Shown here: piece after piece, positions 27,369 through 35,831 of the stretch
Layout: every line of letters starts with the position of its first letter
Numbering within the stretch: position 1 is the stretch's first letter
NCBI GenBank assembly: GCA_903921325.1
Contig: CAIXPL010000022.1
Location: 1-64,000 of the forward strand
DNA: 64,000 nucleotides
Reading direction: 5' to 3'
Source: an uncultured Pseudomonadota bacterium
GTDB lineage: Bacteria; Pseudomonadota; Gammaproteobacteria; Burkholderiales; SG8-39
The notes under the pieces: model-generated
What the model was told of the DNA's origin: nothing
The model's input: the letters and a program-made list of their open reading frames with translations, nothing else
Database searches by the model: none
Position numbers and translations under genes: made by a program

Positions 27369-28349
27369 TCAGTTCGCACTGGCTCCAGCGGCACGCACCA
27401 CAGGGTCCATGCGTTCATAGTCGGCCTTGATATAGGCGTCGAATTCGGCCGGTCCGAGGTGGCGCCCAAAAAACGCCAAAGTAGAAAAGCGGGCACGAAT
27501 CGCCGGTTCGTCCGTGATTTGGTGAATCACGCCACTCAACTGTTCCAAGATGGTCGATGGCACTTTGGCACCAGCGACGAAACCGTAATACGTTGCATAT
27601 TCAAATCCGGGGATGACTGTTTCGCTCACCGATGGCAACGCGATGGGTTCGCGCAACGGTTCGCGAGTGGTCATCGCGAGACCCACCAGTTTGCCCTCGC
27701 GAATTTGTTGCAGCACATAGGTGAGCGGCACAAAAATCGATTGCACCCGGCCGGCGAGCAGGTCGGTCAGGAGTTCCGCGCCCTTATAAGGCACGTGCAC
27801 AAGGGATATCCCCGCGAGTGAGGAAAAGTAGGCCGCACCAAGGTGGGTGGTCGTTCCGACACCGGCAGACCCGTAGGTAATCTGCCCGGGCTTCTGACGC
27901 GCAAGGGTCACAAAATCCTTCAGGTGAGTGACGCCGAGGGACGGATGAACTGCGATCACGCTTGGCGCCACGCCGATCATTGCAACGCCTGAAAAATCAC
28001 GCAGCGTGTCAAAAGGCAGGCTGTGATACAGCGTTGGATTGATCGAGTGCTGCGAGTTGACGATCAGCAGGGTATAGCCATCGGGGGTAGCCTTGGCCAC
28101 TGATTGCGCGGCGATCGTCCCGCCGGCGCCGGGCCGGTTCTGCACGACCACTGTCTGACCGAGGCGCTCGGTGAGACGCTCGGCGTAAGTGCGTCCGATG
28201 AAATCGATCGTGGTGCCTGGGGCCAACGGGATCACCAGTTGCAACGGGTGGTTTGGATAGTGCTCATCGGCACTTCTGGCAATCGGGGCAACCAGAACCG
28301 CGGCGGCCAGGCCGCACAGGGCCACCCATCTGCATGCAATTGTCTTCAT
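27369..28349 (-). CDS. Bug-family (TTT) periplasmic substrate-binding protein
   Basis: The 326-residue product has a signal peptide ending IARSA, then YPNHPLQLVIPLAPGTTIDF, VVQNRPGAGGTIAAQSVA, TPDGYTLLIVNSQ, QKPGQITYGSAG and ALPSVSETV. I chose the ATG at 28349 for its signal peptide and the GGGAG just upstream. The molybdenum hydroxylase gene begins 2 bases after its stop, so uptake and oxidation of one substrate (perhaps an N-heterocycle or aromatic aldehyde) are likely linked. It diverges from the Rieske dioxygenase operon. Confidence 0.87.
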   Translation of the reverse strand: MKTIACRWVALCGLAAAVLVAPIARSADEHYPNHPLQLVIPLAPGTTIDFIGRTYAERLTERLGQTVVVQNRPGAGGTIAAQSVAKATPDGYTLLIVNSQHSINPTLYHSLPFDTLRDFSGVAMIGVAPSVIAVHPSLGVTHLKDFVTLARQKPGQITYGSAGVGTTTHLGAAYFSSLAGISLVHVPYKGAELLTDLLAGRVQSIFVPLTYVLQQIREGKLVGLAMTTREPLREPIALPSVSETVIPGFEYATYYGFVAGAKVPSTILEQLSGVIHQITDEPAIRARFSTLAFFGRHLGPAEFDAYIKADYERMDPVVRAAGASAN

Positions 28350-28378
28350 GGTGCTCCCGGTCTCCCCGTTTCTCGCTC

Positions 28379-28403
28379 TGATAATACCGGCTGATGATAC
28401 CGG
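28379..28403. promoter_or_regulatory. Direct repeat TGATRATACCGG in a divergent promoter region
   Basis: TGATAATACCGG (28379-28390) and TGATGATACCGG (28392-28403) stand 13 bases apart, start to start. They lie between the divergent Bug gene and the Rieske dioxygenase operon. An 8-bp palindrome CACTAGTG is at 28421-28428. Closely spaced direct repeats in such a position are candidates for a regulator binding site. No regulator gene is adjacent. Confidence 0.4.
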
Positions 28404-28521
28404 TTGAGACCTGCGGTTTACACTAGTGCATGTGAACGTTGCGCCGCGCGCCACCCGCGTACCTGTCGAGGGAAGGCGGGGAGGCGAGCGGCGGGGTGAG
28501 CCAAACGGCGAGGGGCTGCAG

Positions 28522-29865
28522 ATGACCATGTTGGACCTGGGTGACTATGTCGACGATCGGCCGCGGGAAGGGATCTTTCGGGTGCATCGGGATGTGTACT
28601 CCGACCCGGATCTCTTCGAGCTTGAGCTGAAGTACATCTTCGAGCGCAGTTGGTGTTTTCTTGGACTGGACGTTGAGATCGAACAGCCGGGTGACTACGT
28701 CACGCGCTGGATTGCGCGCACCCCGATTTTGCTCACCCGCGCATCCGATGGTGAAGTACGCGCCTTCATCAACGTGTGTCCACATAAGGGCGCGCAGCTG
28801 GCAGTCGCGCACAAGGGCTGCACCAAATACCATGTCTGTCCCTACCATGGCTGGGCCTTTGATGCGGCAGGACAGTGCGTCGATGTCAAGGACAAGGCGG
28901 CCGGTGCCTATCCGAGCGCCTTTGACCGTGAGGATCACAATCTGATCGCCCTGCCGCGCCTGGCGAGCTACCGTGGTCTGATCTTTGGCAGTCTGAGCGC
29001 GGACGTGCCGAGCCTTGAGGCTTATCTGGGCGACATGCGCACCTTCATTGATCTGGCGATGGACCAGGCCCCCGACGGGATGGAAATCGTACCGGGTCGC
29101 ATCGCCTATACCTACCGCGCCAACTGGAAGCTGCAGATGGACAATGCGATGGACCAATACCACCTCACCTCGACGCACGCGTCGTACATGGGGGTGATGG
29201 AGAAGCGCTCGCGTGGTCAGGGTAATGTCGGGGCGCAGCAGTTCGACTGGAAAAAGCGCCTCGAGCAGGAATGCGGCGCGTTCAACTTTGCCAACGGCCA
29301 CGCGATGATCTGGCTCAATCAGGCCGAACCGCAAAAGCGCCCGATTTACCCGCGTATCGGTGAAATCGAGGCGGTGCATGGCGCGGTACGCGCGCAATGG
29401 ATGCTCAAGGCTCGTAACTCACTCATTTTTCCCAATATGCAGATCGCCGATGCGACCACGCTCAACGTACGCACCTTCCGGCCGATTGCAGTCGACAAAA
29501 CCGAGATGCGCGTGCATTGCATTGCGCCCAAGGGTGAGTCACCCGAGGTGCGGCGCTGGCGATTGCGCCAGTTTGAAGACTTTTTCATGCCCACTGGGTT
29601 TGCCTCTCCGGATGACACGGTTTGTTTTGAATCGCTGCAAACCGGCTATAACGCGCATGGGCTCGATTACCTGCAAGGCTACTACCGGGGTATCGAGACG
29701 GTGGTGAGCGGCGCCGATGGCGCGGCGCGCGAGCTGGCGATTGAGCCTCAATTCAGTGTCCGTGGCGGCTTTGATCTGAATATGGAAACCAGCATGCACG
29801 CCCCCTACCGGCAATGGCGTCGCCTGATGTGCGCTGGCATGAACGGTGAGAAGGTCTGGTCATGA
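28522..29865 (+). CDS. Rieske non-heme iron ring-hydroxylating dioxygenase, alpha subunit
   Basis: The 447-residue product has a Rieske [2Fe-2S] domain with ligands Cys86, His88, Cys106 and His109 (CPH and CPYHGW). The catalytic domain has the bridge Asp211 and iron ligands His214 and His219 in the sequence DQYHLTSTH. It belongs to the benzoate/anthranilate-type alpha subunits that dihydroxylate aromatic acids. The ATG at 28522 lies after GAGGGG; the upstream 32 codons are Arg/Gly-rich and unlikely to be translated. The beta subunit gene overlaps by four bases. No ferredoxin or reductase gene is nearby, so electrons must come from elsewhere. Confidence 0.92.
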   Translation: MTMLDLGDYVDDRPREGIFRVHRDVYSDPDLFELELKYIFERSWCFLGLDVEIEQPGDYVTRWIARTPILLTRASDGEVRAFINVCPHKGAQLAVAHKGCTKYHVCPYHGWAFDAAGQCVDVKDKAAGAYPSAFDREDHNLIALPRLASYRGLIFGSLSADVPSLEAYLGDMRTFIDLAMDQAPDGMEIVPGRIAYTYRANWKLQMDNAMDQYHLTSTHASYMGVMEKRSRGQGNVGAQQFDWKKRLEQECGAFNFANGHAMIWLNQAEPQKRPIYPRIGEIEAVHGAVRAQWMLKARNSLIFPNMQIADATTLNVRTFRPIAVDKTEMRVHCIAPKGESPEVRRWRLRQFEDFFMPTGFASPDDTVCFESLQTGYNAHGLDYLQGYYRGIETVVSGADGAARELAIEPQFSVRGGFDLNMETSMHAPYRQWRRLMCAGMNGEKVWS

Positions 29866-30401
29866 CCCCTGATGAGCGCGCTCTGTTTGAGTCTGCCTGC
29901 CAGGTGGTCTATCGCGAAGGCATGCTGCTCGATGAGCAGCGCTGGGACGAATGGCTGGGGTTGTACAAGCCTGACTGTGTCTACTGGTTGCCGATGTGGT
30001 CAGAGGAGGGCGTGCTCACGCCCGACACCGACCGCGCTCTGTCCTATATCTTTTATGAGAGTCGCAGCGGACTGGAAGATCGGGTGATGCGGTTCACTTC
30101 GCGCCGCTCACCGGCCACAACACCGATGCCGCGCACCTGTCATCTGTACAGTAATCTGTTGCCCCTTGCACCGCCCCTTGCCGATGAGGTCCGGCTGCGC
30201 GCAGCGTGGACAACACAGGTGATGTTTCTGCGCGGCAATGTGCAACATGCCTTTTTTGGGTGGACTGAATACACGCTGCATGCGGCCACCGAGGCGGCCG
30301 ATCAGGCCTTCAGTCCGGCGGCCGGCTGGCGCATCGCGCGCAAGAAAATCGTCCTGCTGAACGACCAGATCCCCACCATGCTCGATGTCTACTGCATCTG
30401 A
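29862..30401 (+). CDS. Ring-hydroxylating dioxygenase, beta subunit
   Basis: The product of 179 residues is a small SnoaL/NTF2-like cone-fold subunit that supports the alpha trimer. Typical features are the ACQVVYREGMLLDEQRWDEW start, YKPDCVYWLPM and the closing WRIARKKIVLLNDQIPTMLD. Its ATG overlaps the alpha subunit stop (ATGA). The next gene, a COG0523 GTPase, starts 17 bases inside its 3' end in another frame. Confidence 0.9.
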   Translation: MTPDERALFESACQVVYREGMLLDEQRWDEWLGLYKPDCVYWLPMWSEEGVLTPDTDRALSYIFYESRSGLEDRVMRFTSRRSPATTPMPRTCHLYSNLLPLAPPLADEVRLRAAWTTQVMFLRGNVQHAFFGWTEYTLHAATEAADQAFSPAAGWRIARKKIVLLNDQIPTMLDVYCI

Positions 30402-31623
30402 GCGACCGCCCGGCGAGAACCGATCACTTGGAGAGGATCGGTCGCCCAGCGAAGATCGATCGCATCGAGCGGATCAATCGCCCCGAGAAGATCGACCGAC
30501 GCGTATCCCGGTCATTCTGTTGACCGGATTTCTGGGTACGGGGAAGACCACGCTGCTGCGCGCGGCGTTGCGCGAACCCTCGCTTGCTGCCACAGCCGTC
30601 CTCATCAACGAGATTGGCGAGGTGGGGCTTGATCACCTCATCGTATTTGGCGCCGGCGCGGCCCCTACCGGCGATGCCGGCGCCGCACTGCGTAGTGCGC
30701 TCCTGCTCGATAACGGCTGTGTCTGCTGCACGGTGCGCGATGAACTGGCACTGGCGCTCGATGATCTGCTGGTTCGCGCCGCCGCTGGTGATATTCCGGG
30801 TTTTGATCGCGTGATCATCGAGACCACCGGGCTTGCCGATCCGGTGCCGGTCATTGAATCACTCAATGCCAGTCCGCTGACCGCCAGTCGATATACGCTC
30901 GAGCGCGTGATTTGCACCGTGGATGCAGCCGCGCCAATTGATCGCTACACACGCCATCGGGAGTCACTTGCGCAAATTGTCTGTGCCGATGATCTGATCA
31001 TCACTCGCACCGATCTGTCCGATTCGGTGCGCATTGAAGCACTGGAGCACGCACTGGGCCAATGGAATCGACAGGCGTGTATTCATGGGGCCCGCCCTGG
31101 ACTGCTCGCGGAGTTATGTGCCAGACGGCCGCTTGACCCGCAGGGCGCGATTGCGCAGCAGACTTTGCCGATTTTCGCACCGGGTAACGCCGTCGTACCC
31201 GATGCGCTCGGGGATGAAGACCTGATCGCGGCGGCCGAAGCGCCTGCAGAGGGCCGCATTCTTGCGACGAACTTCCCCATGACGGCGCGTAATTTTCTCA
31301 GGGAGAGCAACCCCCTTGCGGCAAGTGGTGGCCTCGCGCGGCGCGGCAGCATCCGTGCCTTGAACCACGCCAGGGTGCAAACCAACACCGTGCGCTTCAG
31401 CGGTCCGTCGGTCTGGAGCAAGGCGCTCGAGATGATCGAGGCGAGCATTGCCGAGGATGCGCACGAGGTGCTGCGGGTCAAGGGCGTGCTGCGCCTGAGC
31501 GGGTTTGAACACCCCATGCTGGTGCAGTATGCTGGGGCACGGATCAGTCCGCTGGAACCCCTGCCCGGGGCGCTGGCCGATGGCGAGGCAGGCTACCTTG
31601 TGATCATTCGCGCGCTAAACTGA
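30385..31623 (+). CDS. CobW/COG0523 (G3E) GTPase, possible metallochaperone
   Basis: The 412-residue product has the P-loop TGFLGTGKTTLLR (about residues 47-59), the INEIGEVGLD switch, the COG0523 Cys motif CVCC (about 112-115) and the ETTGLADPVPVI Walker B region. A CobW C-terminal domain ends it. Proteins of this family insert or deliver metals such as Co, Zn or Fe to client enzymes. The first 40 residues are a charged low-complexity tract of repeated EDRS/EDRP units, unusual for the family, and the common His-rich metal stretch is absent. The gene overlaps the dioxygenase beta subunit by 17 bases, which suggests the Rieske enzyme could be its client. That link is inference. Confidence 0.87.
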   Translation: MSTASERPPGENRSLGEDRSPSEDRSHRADQSPREDRPTRIPVILLTGFLGTGKTTLLRAALREPSLAATAVLINEIGEVGLDHLIVFGAGAAPTGDAGAALRSALLLDNGCVCCTVRDELALALDDLLVRAAAGDIPGFDRVIIETTGLADPVPVIESLNASPLTASRYTLERVICTVDAAAPIDRYTRHRESLAQIVCADDLIITRTDLSDSVRIEALEHALGQWNRQACIHGARPGLLAELCARRPLDPQGAIAQQTLPIFAPGNAVVPDALGDEDLIAAAEAPAEGRILATNFPMTARNFLRESNPLAASGGLARRGSIRALNHARVQTNTVRFSGPSVWSKALEMIEASIAEDAHEVLRVKGVLRLSGFEHPMLVQYAGARISPLEPLPGALADGEAGYLVIIRALN

Positions 31624-31644
31624 CAACAAAACTGGGAGACACCG

Positions 31645-32802
31645 ATGGCCTTGCAGCAGAACGTAAATCGCATTCAGACGACCCATGTCGGCAGCTTGCC
31701 GCGCCCGAAGTCTGTGCTCGATCTGATGAAGCGACGGGTCGCCGGGGAGTCAGTCGATGAGGCTGCCTGGGAGGCTCTGGTGCGCACCGAGGTTGCCGCG
31801 ATGGTGCAAAAGCAGGTCGATCTGGGGTTGGATATTGTCTCTGATGGCGAAGTGTCCAAACCGGGGTTCTTCAGCTATGTGCAGGACCGATTGGAGGGGT
31901 TTGAGTCGCGGCCAGATGTGAAAATCAACTGGTGGCCGAAGGAAACCGCCCTGTTTCCGGAGTATTACGAACGCTATTTTCGCGAGGCCATGGTCGGTGG
32001 CATGGTGGCCCGCTTCGCACCGCAAGTCTGCGTCGGACCGGTGCGTTACAAGGATCGCAGCGCGCTTGATCGTGACATCGCCAATCTGAAGGCAGCAGTC
32101 GCGAAATCGGGTGCGGCCAAGGCATTCATTCCGGCCATCGGCACCAGCGGCATTGGCAGCAATGAGTATTACAAGACCGAAGAGGAATACTTCCACGCGG
32201 TTGGCGCTGCCATGTCGACTGAATATCGCGCGATTGTCGATGCCGGGTTATTGCTGCAGGTCGATGATCCTTTCCTGCCCGATATCTTCATTGACGACAG
32301 CCTGGATGACGCCGGCAAGCGGCGGCGCGCGCAGATCTACATTGAGTCGATCAATGCCGGCATCAAAGGCATTCCGGAGGAAAAGATTCGCTTTCACACC
32401 TGCTACAGCATCAATGAAGGCCCGCGCGTGAGTGAGGTCCAGTTGGGCGACTTCATTGAATTCGTTCTCAAGGTGAATGCCGGTTCCTATTCATTCGAGG
32501 CCGCCAATCCGCGCCATGAGCATGATTACCATGTGTTTGAACGGGTCAAGCTGCCCGATGGCAAGGTGATCGCCCCTGGCATGCTCGCCCACGCGAGCAA
32601 TATCGTCGAGCATCCCGAGCTGATTGCCGAACGGCTGCTGCGCTATACCAATCTGGTAGGTCGCAATAACGTCATTGCCGGGGCTGATTGCGGCTTCTCA
32701 TCGCAAGCCACCTACACCACAGAGGTTCATCCCACGGTGTTGTGGGCCAAGTTCAAGGCCCTGCGCGAAGGCGCTGACATCGCCAGTCGCAAACTCTGGT
32801 AG
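31645..32802 (+). CDS. MetE C-terminal-like (cobalamin-independent methionine synthase family) protein
   Basis: The 385-residue product has the TTHVGSLPRPKSVLDLM start and the IVSDGEVSKPGFFSY, LLLQVDDPFLPD and VIAGADCGFSS blocks of the MetE C-terminal TIM barrel. The zinc ligands of MetE appear as His (RFHTCYS region) and the late Cys in DCGF. It lacks the N-terminal half of true MetE, so it probably moves a methyl group to or from another compound. O-demethylation or a related step in aromatic breakdown would fit the neighbourhood but is only inferred. TGGGAG precedes the ATG. It follows the GTPase gene by 21 bases. Confidence 0.82.
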   Translation: MALQQNVNRIQTTHVGSLPRPKSVLDLMKRRVAGESVDEAAWEALVRTEVAAMVQKQVDLGLDIVSDGEVSKPGFFSYVQDRLEGFESRPDVKINWWPKETALFPEYYERYFREAMVGGMVARFAPQVCVGPVRYKDRSALDRDIANLKAAVAKSGAAKAFIPAIGTSGIGSNEYYKTEEEYFHAVGAAMSTEYRAIVDAGLLLQVDDPFLPDIFIDDSLDDAGKRRRAQIYIESINAGIKGIPEEKIRFHTCYSINEGPRVSEVQLGDFIEFVLKVNAGSYSFEAANPRHEHDYHVFERVKLPDGKVIAPGMLAHASNIVEHPELIAERLLRYTNLVGRNNVIAGADCGFSSQATYTTEVHPTVLWAKFKALREGADIASRKLW

Positions 32803-32831
32803 GCGCGGCCGCGCGCATCGGATGATGAGGG

Positions 32832-32861
32832 GGCCGCAACGAGTGCTCTTGCGGCCTCTCT
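32832..32861 (+). terminator. Possible terminator after the dioxygenase operon
   Basis: An 8-bp stem, GGCCGCAA with TTGCGGCC, has a 9-base loop and is followed by TCTCT, a weak U-rich tail. It lies 30 bases after the MetE-like stop. Confidence 0.5.
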
Positions 32862-33010
32862 AACCGACGTGACATGGCGATTCTTGCCCTGCGCAATGTC
32901 CATTGAATTGAACAGCACACGGCGTACAAGTGTGTTATCGTACATGGGCATATTTCTCGAGTAGCGGCTCAGTTCCCATCACTAGTGCCGGTTGCCGCGG
33001 CGCTTCTTGT

Positions 33011-33037
33011 TTGGTCCGGTTCTCTCTCAGTCATAAT
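33011..33037 (+). promoter_or_regulatory. Possible promoter of the cold-shock gene
   Basis: CATAAT at 33032-33037 could be a -10 box, with TTGGTC at 33011-33016 (15-base spacing) or TTGTTT at 33007-33012 (19-base spacing) as the -35. The leader to the ATG at 33089 would be about 45 bases. The match is modest. Confidence 0.35.
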
Positions 33038-33088
33038 GCCCGTCGCCCTGACGCGGCTACAGTCAGGATTTAAAGGAAGTCGACTTAC

Positions 33089-33292
33089 ATGAGCACCGGA
33101 ACAGTCAAGTGGTTCAATGATGAGAAGGGCTTTGGATTCATTACACCGGAAGACGGTGGCAAGGATCTGTTCGCCCACCACAGCGCCATCCAGATGAGCG
33201 GTTTCAAGAGCTTGAAGGAAGGCCAGCGGGTTGAGTTTGATGCGCAACAGGGTCCGAAGGGTCCCCAAGCCGCCAACATCCGTCCGCTGTAA
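33089..33292 (+). CDS. Cold-shock protein (CspA family)
   Basis: The 67-residue product is a single cold-shock domain with the RNA-binding motifs KGFGFI (RNP1) and DLFAHHSAI (RNP2-like) after the usual GTVKWFN start. It binds single-stranded RNA or DNA and melts RNA structure. AAGGAAG lies 9 bases before the ATG. Two hairpins follow (33315-33335 and 33351-33371). The second has a T run and should end the transcript before the next gene. Confidence 0.95.
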   Translation: MSTGTVKWFNDEKGFGFITPEDGGKDLFAHHSAIQMSGFKSLKEGQRVEFDAQQGPKGPQAANIRPL

Positions 33293-33314
33293 TCTCGCGT
33301 TCGGACTTGAGTGT

Positions 33315-33335
33315 CCGCCAGAGTTGATCTGGCGG
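33315..33335 (+). other. GC-rich hairpin after the cold-shock gene
   Basis: A perfect 8-bp stem, CCGCCAGA with TCTGGCGG, closes a GTTGA loop 22 bases after the stop codon. It has no T run, so it may protect the 3' end of the transcript rather than stop transcription. Confidence 0.5.
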
Positions 33336-33350
33336 CATTCGACTCGAGAG

Positions 33351-33373
33351 GAGCCCCTTGCGGGCTCTTTTCA
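33351..33373 (+). terminator. Rho-independent terminator of the cold-shock gene
   Basis: GAGCCC pairs with GGGCTC across a 5-base loop and TTTT follows. It ends 18 bases before the start of the small Lys-rich protein gene, so that gene either has its own promoter or is reached by read-through. Confidence 0.7.
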
Positions 33374-33390
33374 TTTCAACAGGACATTGT

Positions 33391-33570
33391 GTGGCTCAGC
33401 CTAACTACTCGTTTACCAAGCGCCAGAAAGAACTGGCCAAGAAGCAGAAGAAAGAAGAAAAGCTCAAGCGTCGCGCTGCTTCACAGGAACAGCCAAACCC
33501 CGACGAACAAGCCGATTCGACTGCACCGCCCGCCGCGGGTGTCCCGGACGATCCGGCAACCTCCGGTTAG
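33391..33570 (+). CDS. Small Lys/Glu-rich conserved protein
   Basis: The 59-residue product begins AQPNYSFTKRQKELAKKQKK and continues as a charged helix, then ends in a Pro/Ala/Asp-rich tail. Small proteins with this YxFxKRQKELAKKxK opening recur in proteobacteria. Their function is unknown. The start is GTG at 33391 with AGGAC six bases before it; the longer frame from 33358 begins inside the terminator. It directly follows the cold-shock gene. Confidence 0.65.
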   Translation: MAQPNYSFTKRQKELAKKQKKEEKLKRRAASQEQPNPDEQADSTAPPAAGVPDDPATSG

Positions 33571-33604
33571 GCAGCGGCAGGCAGCGCAGGAGCCGGCGGC
33601 GAAT

Positions 33605-33654
33605 GGTCTGCCGCCAGTCCTTGCCGCAAGCGGTCTGCCGGCAAGCCTTGCCGC
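33605..33654. repeat. Short direct repeat (period 27) between convergent genes
   Basis: A 23-base unit beginning GGTCTGCCG and ending CCTTGCCGC occurs at 33605-33627 and 33632-33654 with three mismatches. The second copy contains CGGCAAG, which pairs with CTTGCCG of the first, so a hairpin can form. A run of T follows at 33675-33680. Confidence 0.5.
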
Positions 33655-33671
33655 GACCGTTCGCGAGCAGG

Positions 33672-34487
33672 CTATTTTTTCTCGGTATGGCTCTCGAGGC
33701 CTGGTTTGTACAGGCCTTTGACGAAATCACCAATGCCGCTCTCGAGCCACGCCCCTTTTTGCAGCACCATCACCTCGTGCTCCTTGGCGGCGGTGTAGCT
33801 CATGGATGCCTCCCAGCTCATCTCGAGTGAGAAGCGGTAACCGTCCTTACAGGCGCGCAATGCAACGGGGTCTTTCGCGGCAATTTCCCGGGCGAGTGCC
33901 ATCGTCTGCTCTTCCAGATCCGCAAGAGGCACCGACATATTGACCCAGCCCATGTCAGCGGCCTTCACGCCATTGAAGCGTCGTCCGGTCATGGCGTAGA
34001 GCAGGGCATCGCGCGGCCGCAGCAGGTTGGCGAGCGACTTTGACACGCTACCGCCCGGGAACATGCGGAAGTTGATCTCCGACAGCCCAAACTGTGCTTC
34101 GTTCGCCGACACTGCCAGATCGCAGCCTTCCACAATCGAGAATGCACCCCCAAAGCAATACCCGTTGACCATCGCAATGGTGGGCTTGGGGTAATAGCGC
34201 AGGGTGCGTCCACGCCACTCGGTTGCCATCCGGTAGATGCGGTCGTACTCGGACTGCACGCCCTTCAGTTCGTGGAAGAACTCCTTCAAGTCCATGCCCG
34301 CACAAAACGCGTCGCCCGCGCCGGTGATGACCAGCACTTTGGCATCATCGACGTAGCGCAGGTCCTCGAGCGCCTGGGTCATGTCGCGATGCAGTTGCGG
34401 GCTCATCGCGTTCTTTTTCTCAGGCCGGTTCAATGACACCCGCGCGACATGGTCTTTGATTTCGACTTTGACTGTTTTGTATTCCAT
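33672..34487 (-). CDS. Enoyl-CoA hydratase/isomerase family, hydroxycinnamoyl-CoA hydratase/lyase-like
   Basis: The product of 271 residues is a crotonase-fold enzyme closest in pattern to p-hydroxycinnamoyl-CoA (feruloyl-CoA) hydratase/lyase: YKTVKVEI start, RPEKKNAMSPQL, CAGMDLKEFF, KPTIAMVNGYCFGGAFS, QFGLSEIN with the catalytic Glu, and MTGRRFNGVKAADMGWVN. That enzyme turns feruloyl-CoA into vanillin and acetyl-CoA. In known lyases the residue after AGMDLKE is Tyr (EYF), which contacts the phenol. Here it is Phe, so the substrate may not carry a 4-hydroxyl. A class III CoA-transferase gene lies just upstream on the same strand and could supply the CoA ester. Confidence 0.85.
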   Translation of the reverse strand: MEYKTVKVEIKDHVARVSLNRPEKKNAMSPQLHRDMTQALEDLRYVDDAKVLVITGAGDAFCAGMDLKEFFHELKGVQSEYDRIYRMATEWRGRTLRYYPKPTIAMVNGYCFGGAFSIVEGCDLAVSANEAQFGLSEINFRMFPGGSVSKSLANLLRPRDALLYAMTGRRFNGVKAADMGWVNMSVPLADLEEQTMALAREIAAKDPVALRACKDGYRFSLEMSWEASMSYTAAKEHEVMVLQKGAWLESGIGDFVKGLYKPGLESHTEKK

Positions 34488-34535
34488 GGTGTTCTCCTCC
34501 TGTTGACTTCAATAGCCGAAGGCCTGGGCAGCGCT

Positions 34536-35711
34536 TCAGACAATGCTGGATTGATGAAACTGAGCAATCTCTTGTTCGGTGTAGCCGGCCTGCACAAGTA
34601 TCTCATCGGTGTGTTCACCGAGCGTTGGTGCGCGTGTACCGCCTTGCTCGCGCTCGCCATCGATCAGCACCGGCCGATGAATGGCGCGCATGGTGCCCCG
34701 CTCAGGGTGTTCGGTTTGATAGAAAAGCCCGAGGTGCCTGACCTGCGGGTCCTGATCTACCTCCGATACGCGGTGGATCGGTGCATGCGGTACGTCATTG
34801 GCCTCCAGCAGCGGCAGCCAATCAGCGCGCGGCCGGGCCTTGAATGCCGTGCCGAGGAGCGCACGCAATGTGTCGTAGTGAGTGACGCGTCCGTTGCGAG
34901 TGGTGAAGCGCTCGTCCTGTGCCAGTTGTGGCTGCTCGATGGCATTGAGCATTCCGAGCCAGAATTTCTCAGGCGATGATAGATGCACTGCGAGCATCTG
35001 ACCGTCAGCGCACTCCACCGTATAGGACTGTGACGCGGCGACCCGGCTATACGGGGTCTGTTCTGACTCCAGTTGATCCTGATTGGTGAACGGATCGGGT
35101 ATGAAGGCGATACTGGCCTCGAGCATGTTGACCTCGACGCGGCGACCGCGGCCGGTGCTCTGACGCTCAAACAGGGCACCCAGTATTCCGTAACAGGTAT
35201 ACATCCCGGTGACGTTGTCGCTGATGGTCGGCCCGCGCACTTCGGGCCGCTCGGCATCGACGTACAGGCTGGCAATGCCCGAAAGAGCCAGCCCCACAGT
35301 GTCAAACGCCGGGCGTTCGGCATAAGGGCCATCGGCACCAAAGCCAGTAATGCTGGCGTGGATCAGACGCGAATTGATTGCCTCAAGGGCGGCCTTGTCC
35401 AGTCCGAGCCGCTGCATCACGCCGGGCCGGAAGTTCTCAAGGAGCACGTCGGCACCCTGCAGCAAGCGGGTAAGGATCGCATGGCCATCCTTTTTTGCCA
35501 GATCGAGGGTAATGCTGCGTTTGCCGCGGTTGTAGGCAGTGAAGTGCGGGCTGTAGATGCCGCCGCGAAAGCCGCGAAATGGATCGCCGCCTTCACGCCG
35601 TTCCACTTTGATCACTTCGGCGCCAAGGTCGGCCAGCATCATTCCGGCCAGCGATGCCGTGATCATCGTGCCTACTTCGATCACGCGAATACCTGCCAGC
35701 GGCGCGGCCAT
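34536..35711 (-). CDS. Class III CoA-transferase (CaiB/BaiF family)
   Basis: The product of 391 residues carries the family blocks PLAGIRVIEVGTMITASLAGMMLADLGAEVIKVE (given here as its ends, PLAGIRVIE and LGAEVIKVE), LLENFRPGVMQRLGL and ERPAFDTVGLALSG, with the catalytic Asp in FDT. RGRRVEVNMLEA follows. It moves CoA between carboxylic acids. I chose the ATG at 35711, which follows GGGGAG and gives the usual N-terminus; the frame extends 17 residues upstream. It is the first gene of a two-gene operon with the crotonase-fold gene and diverges from a MarR regulator gene. Confidence 0.9.
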   Translation of the reverse strand: MAAPLAGIRVIEVGTMITASLAGMMLADLGAEVIKVERREGGDPFRGFRGGIYSPHFTAYNRGKRSITLDLAKKDGHAILTRLLQGADVLLENFRPGVMQRLGLDKAALEAINSRLIHASITGFGADGPYAERPAFDTVGLALSGIASLYVDAERPEVRGPTISDNVTGMYTCYGILGALFERQSTGRGRRVEVNMLEASIAFIPDPFTNQDQLESEQTPYSRVAASQSYTVECADGQMLAVHLSSPEKFWLGMLNAIEQPQLAQDERFTTRNGRVTHYDTLRALLGTAFKARPRADWLPLLEANDVPHAPIHRVSEVDQDPQVRHLGLFYQTEHPERGTMRAIHRPVLIDGEREQGGTRAPTLGEHTDEILVQAGYTEQEIAQFHQSSIV

Positions 35712-35831
35712 GACTCGGAGTCTCCCCAGGATAGATGAACCTAAGCGATGCGTGGCTGGCACGGCACGGGTGAGCGTGCTGACAATGCCTGCATCGCATG
35801 ATCTAATTTGCCAGTCTCGGGCTGTGCGCCT

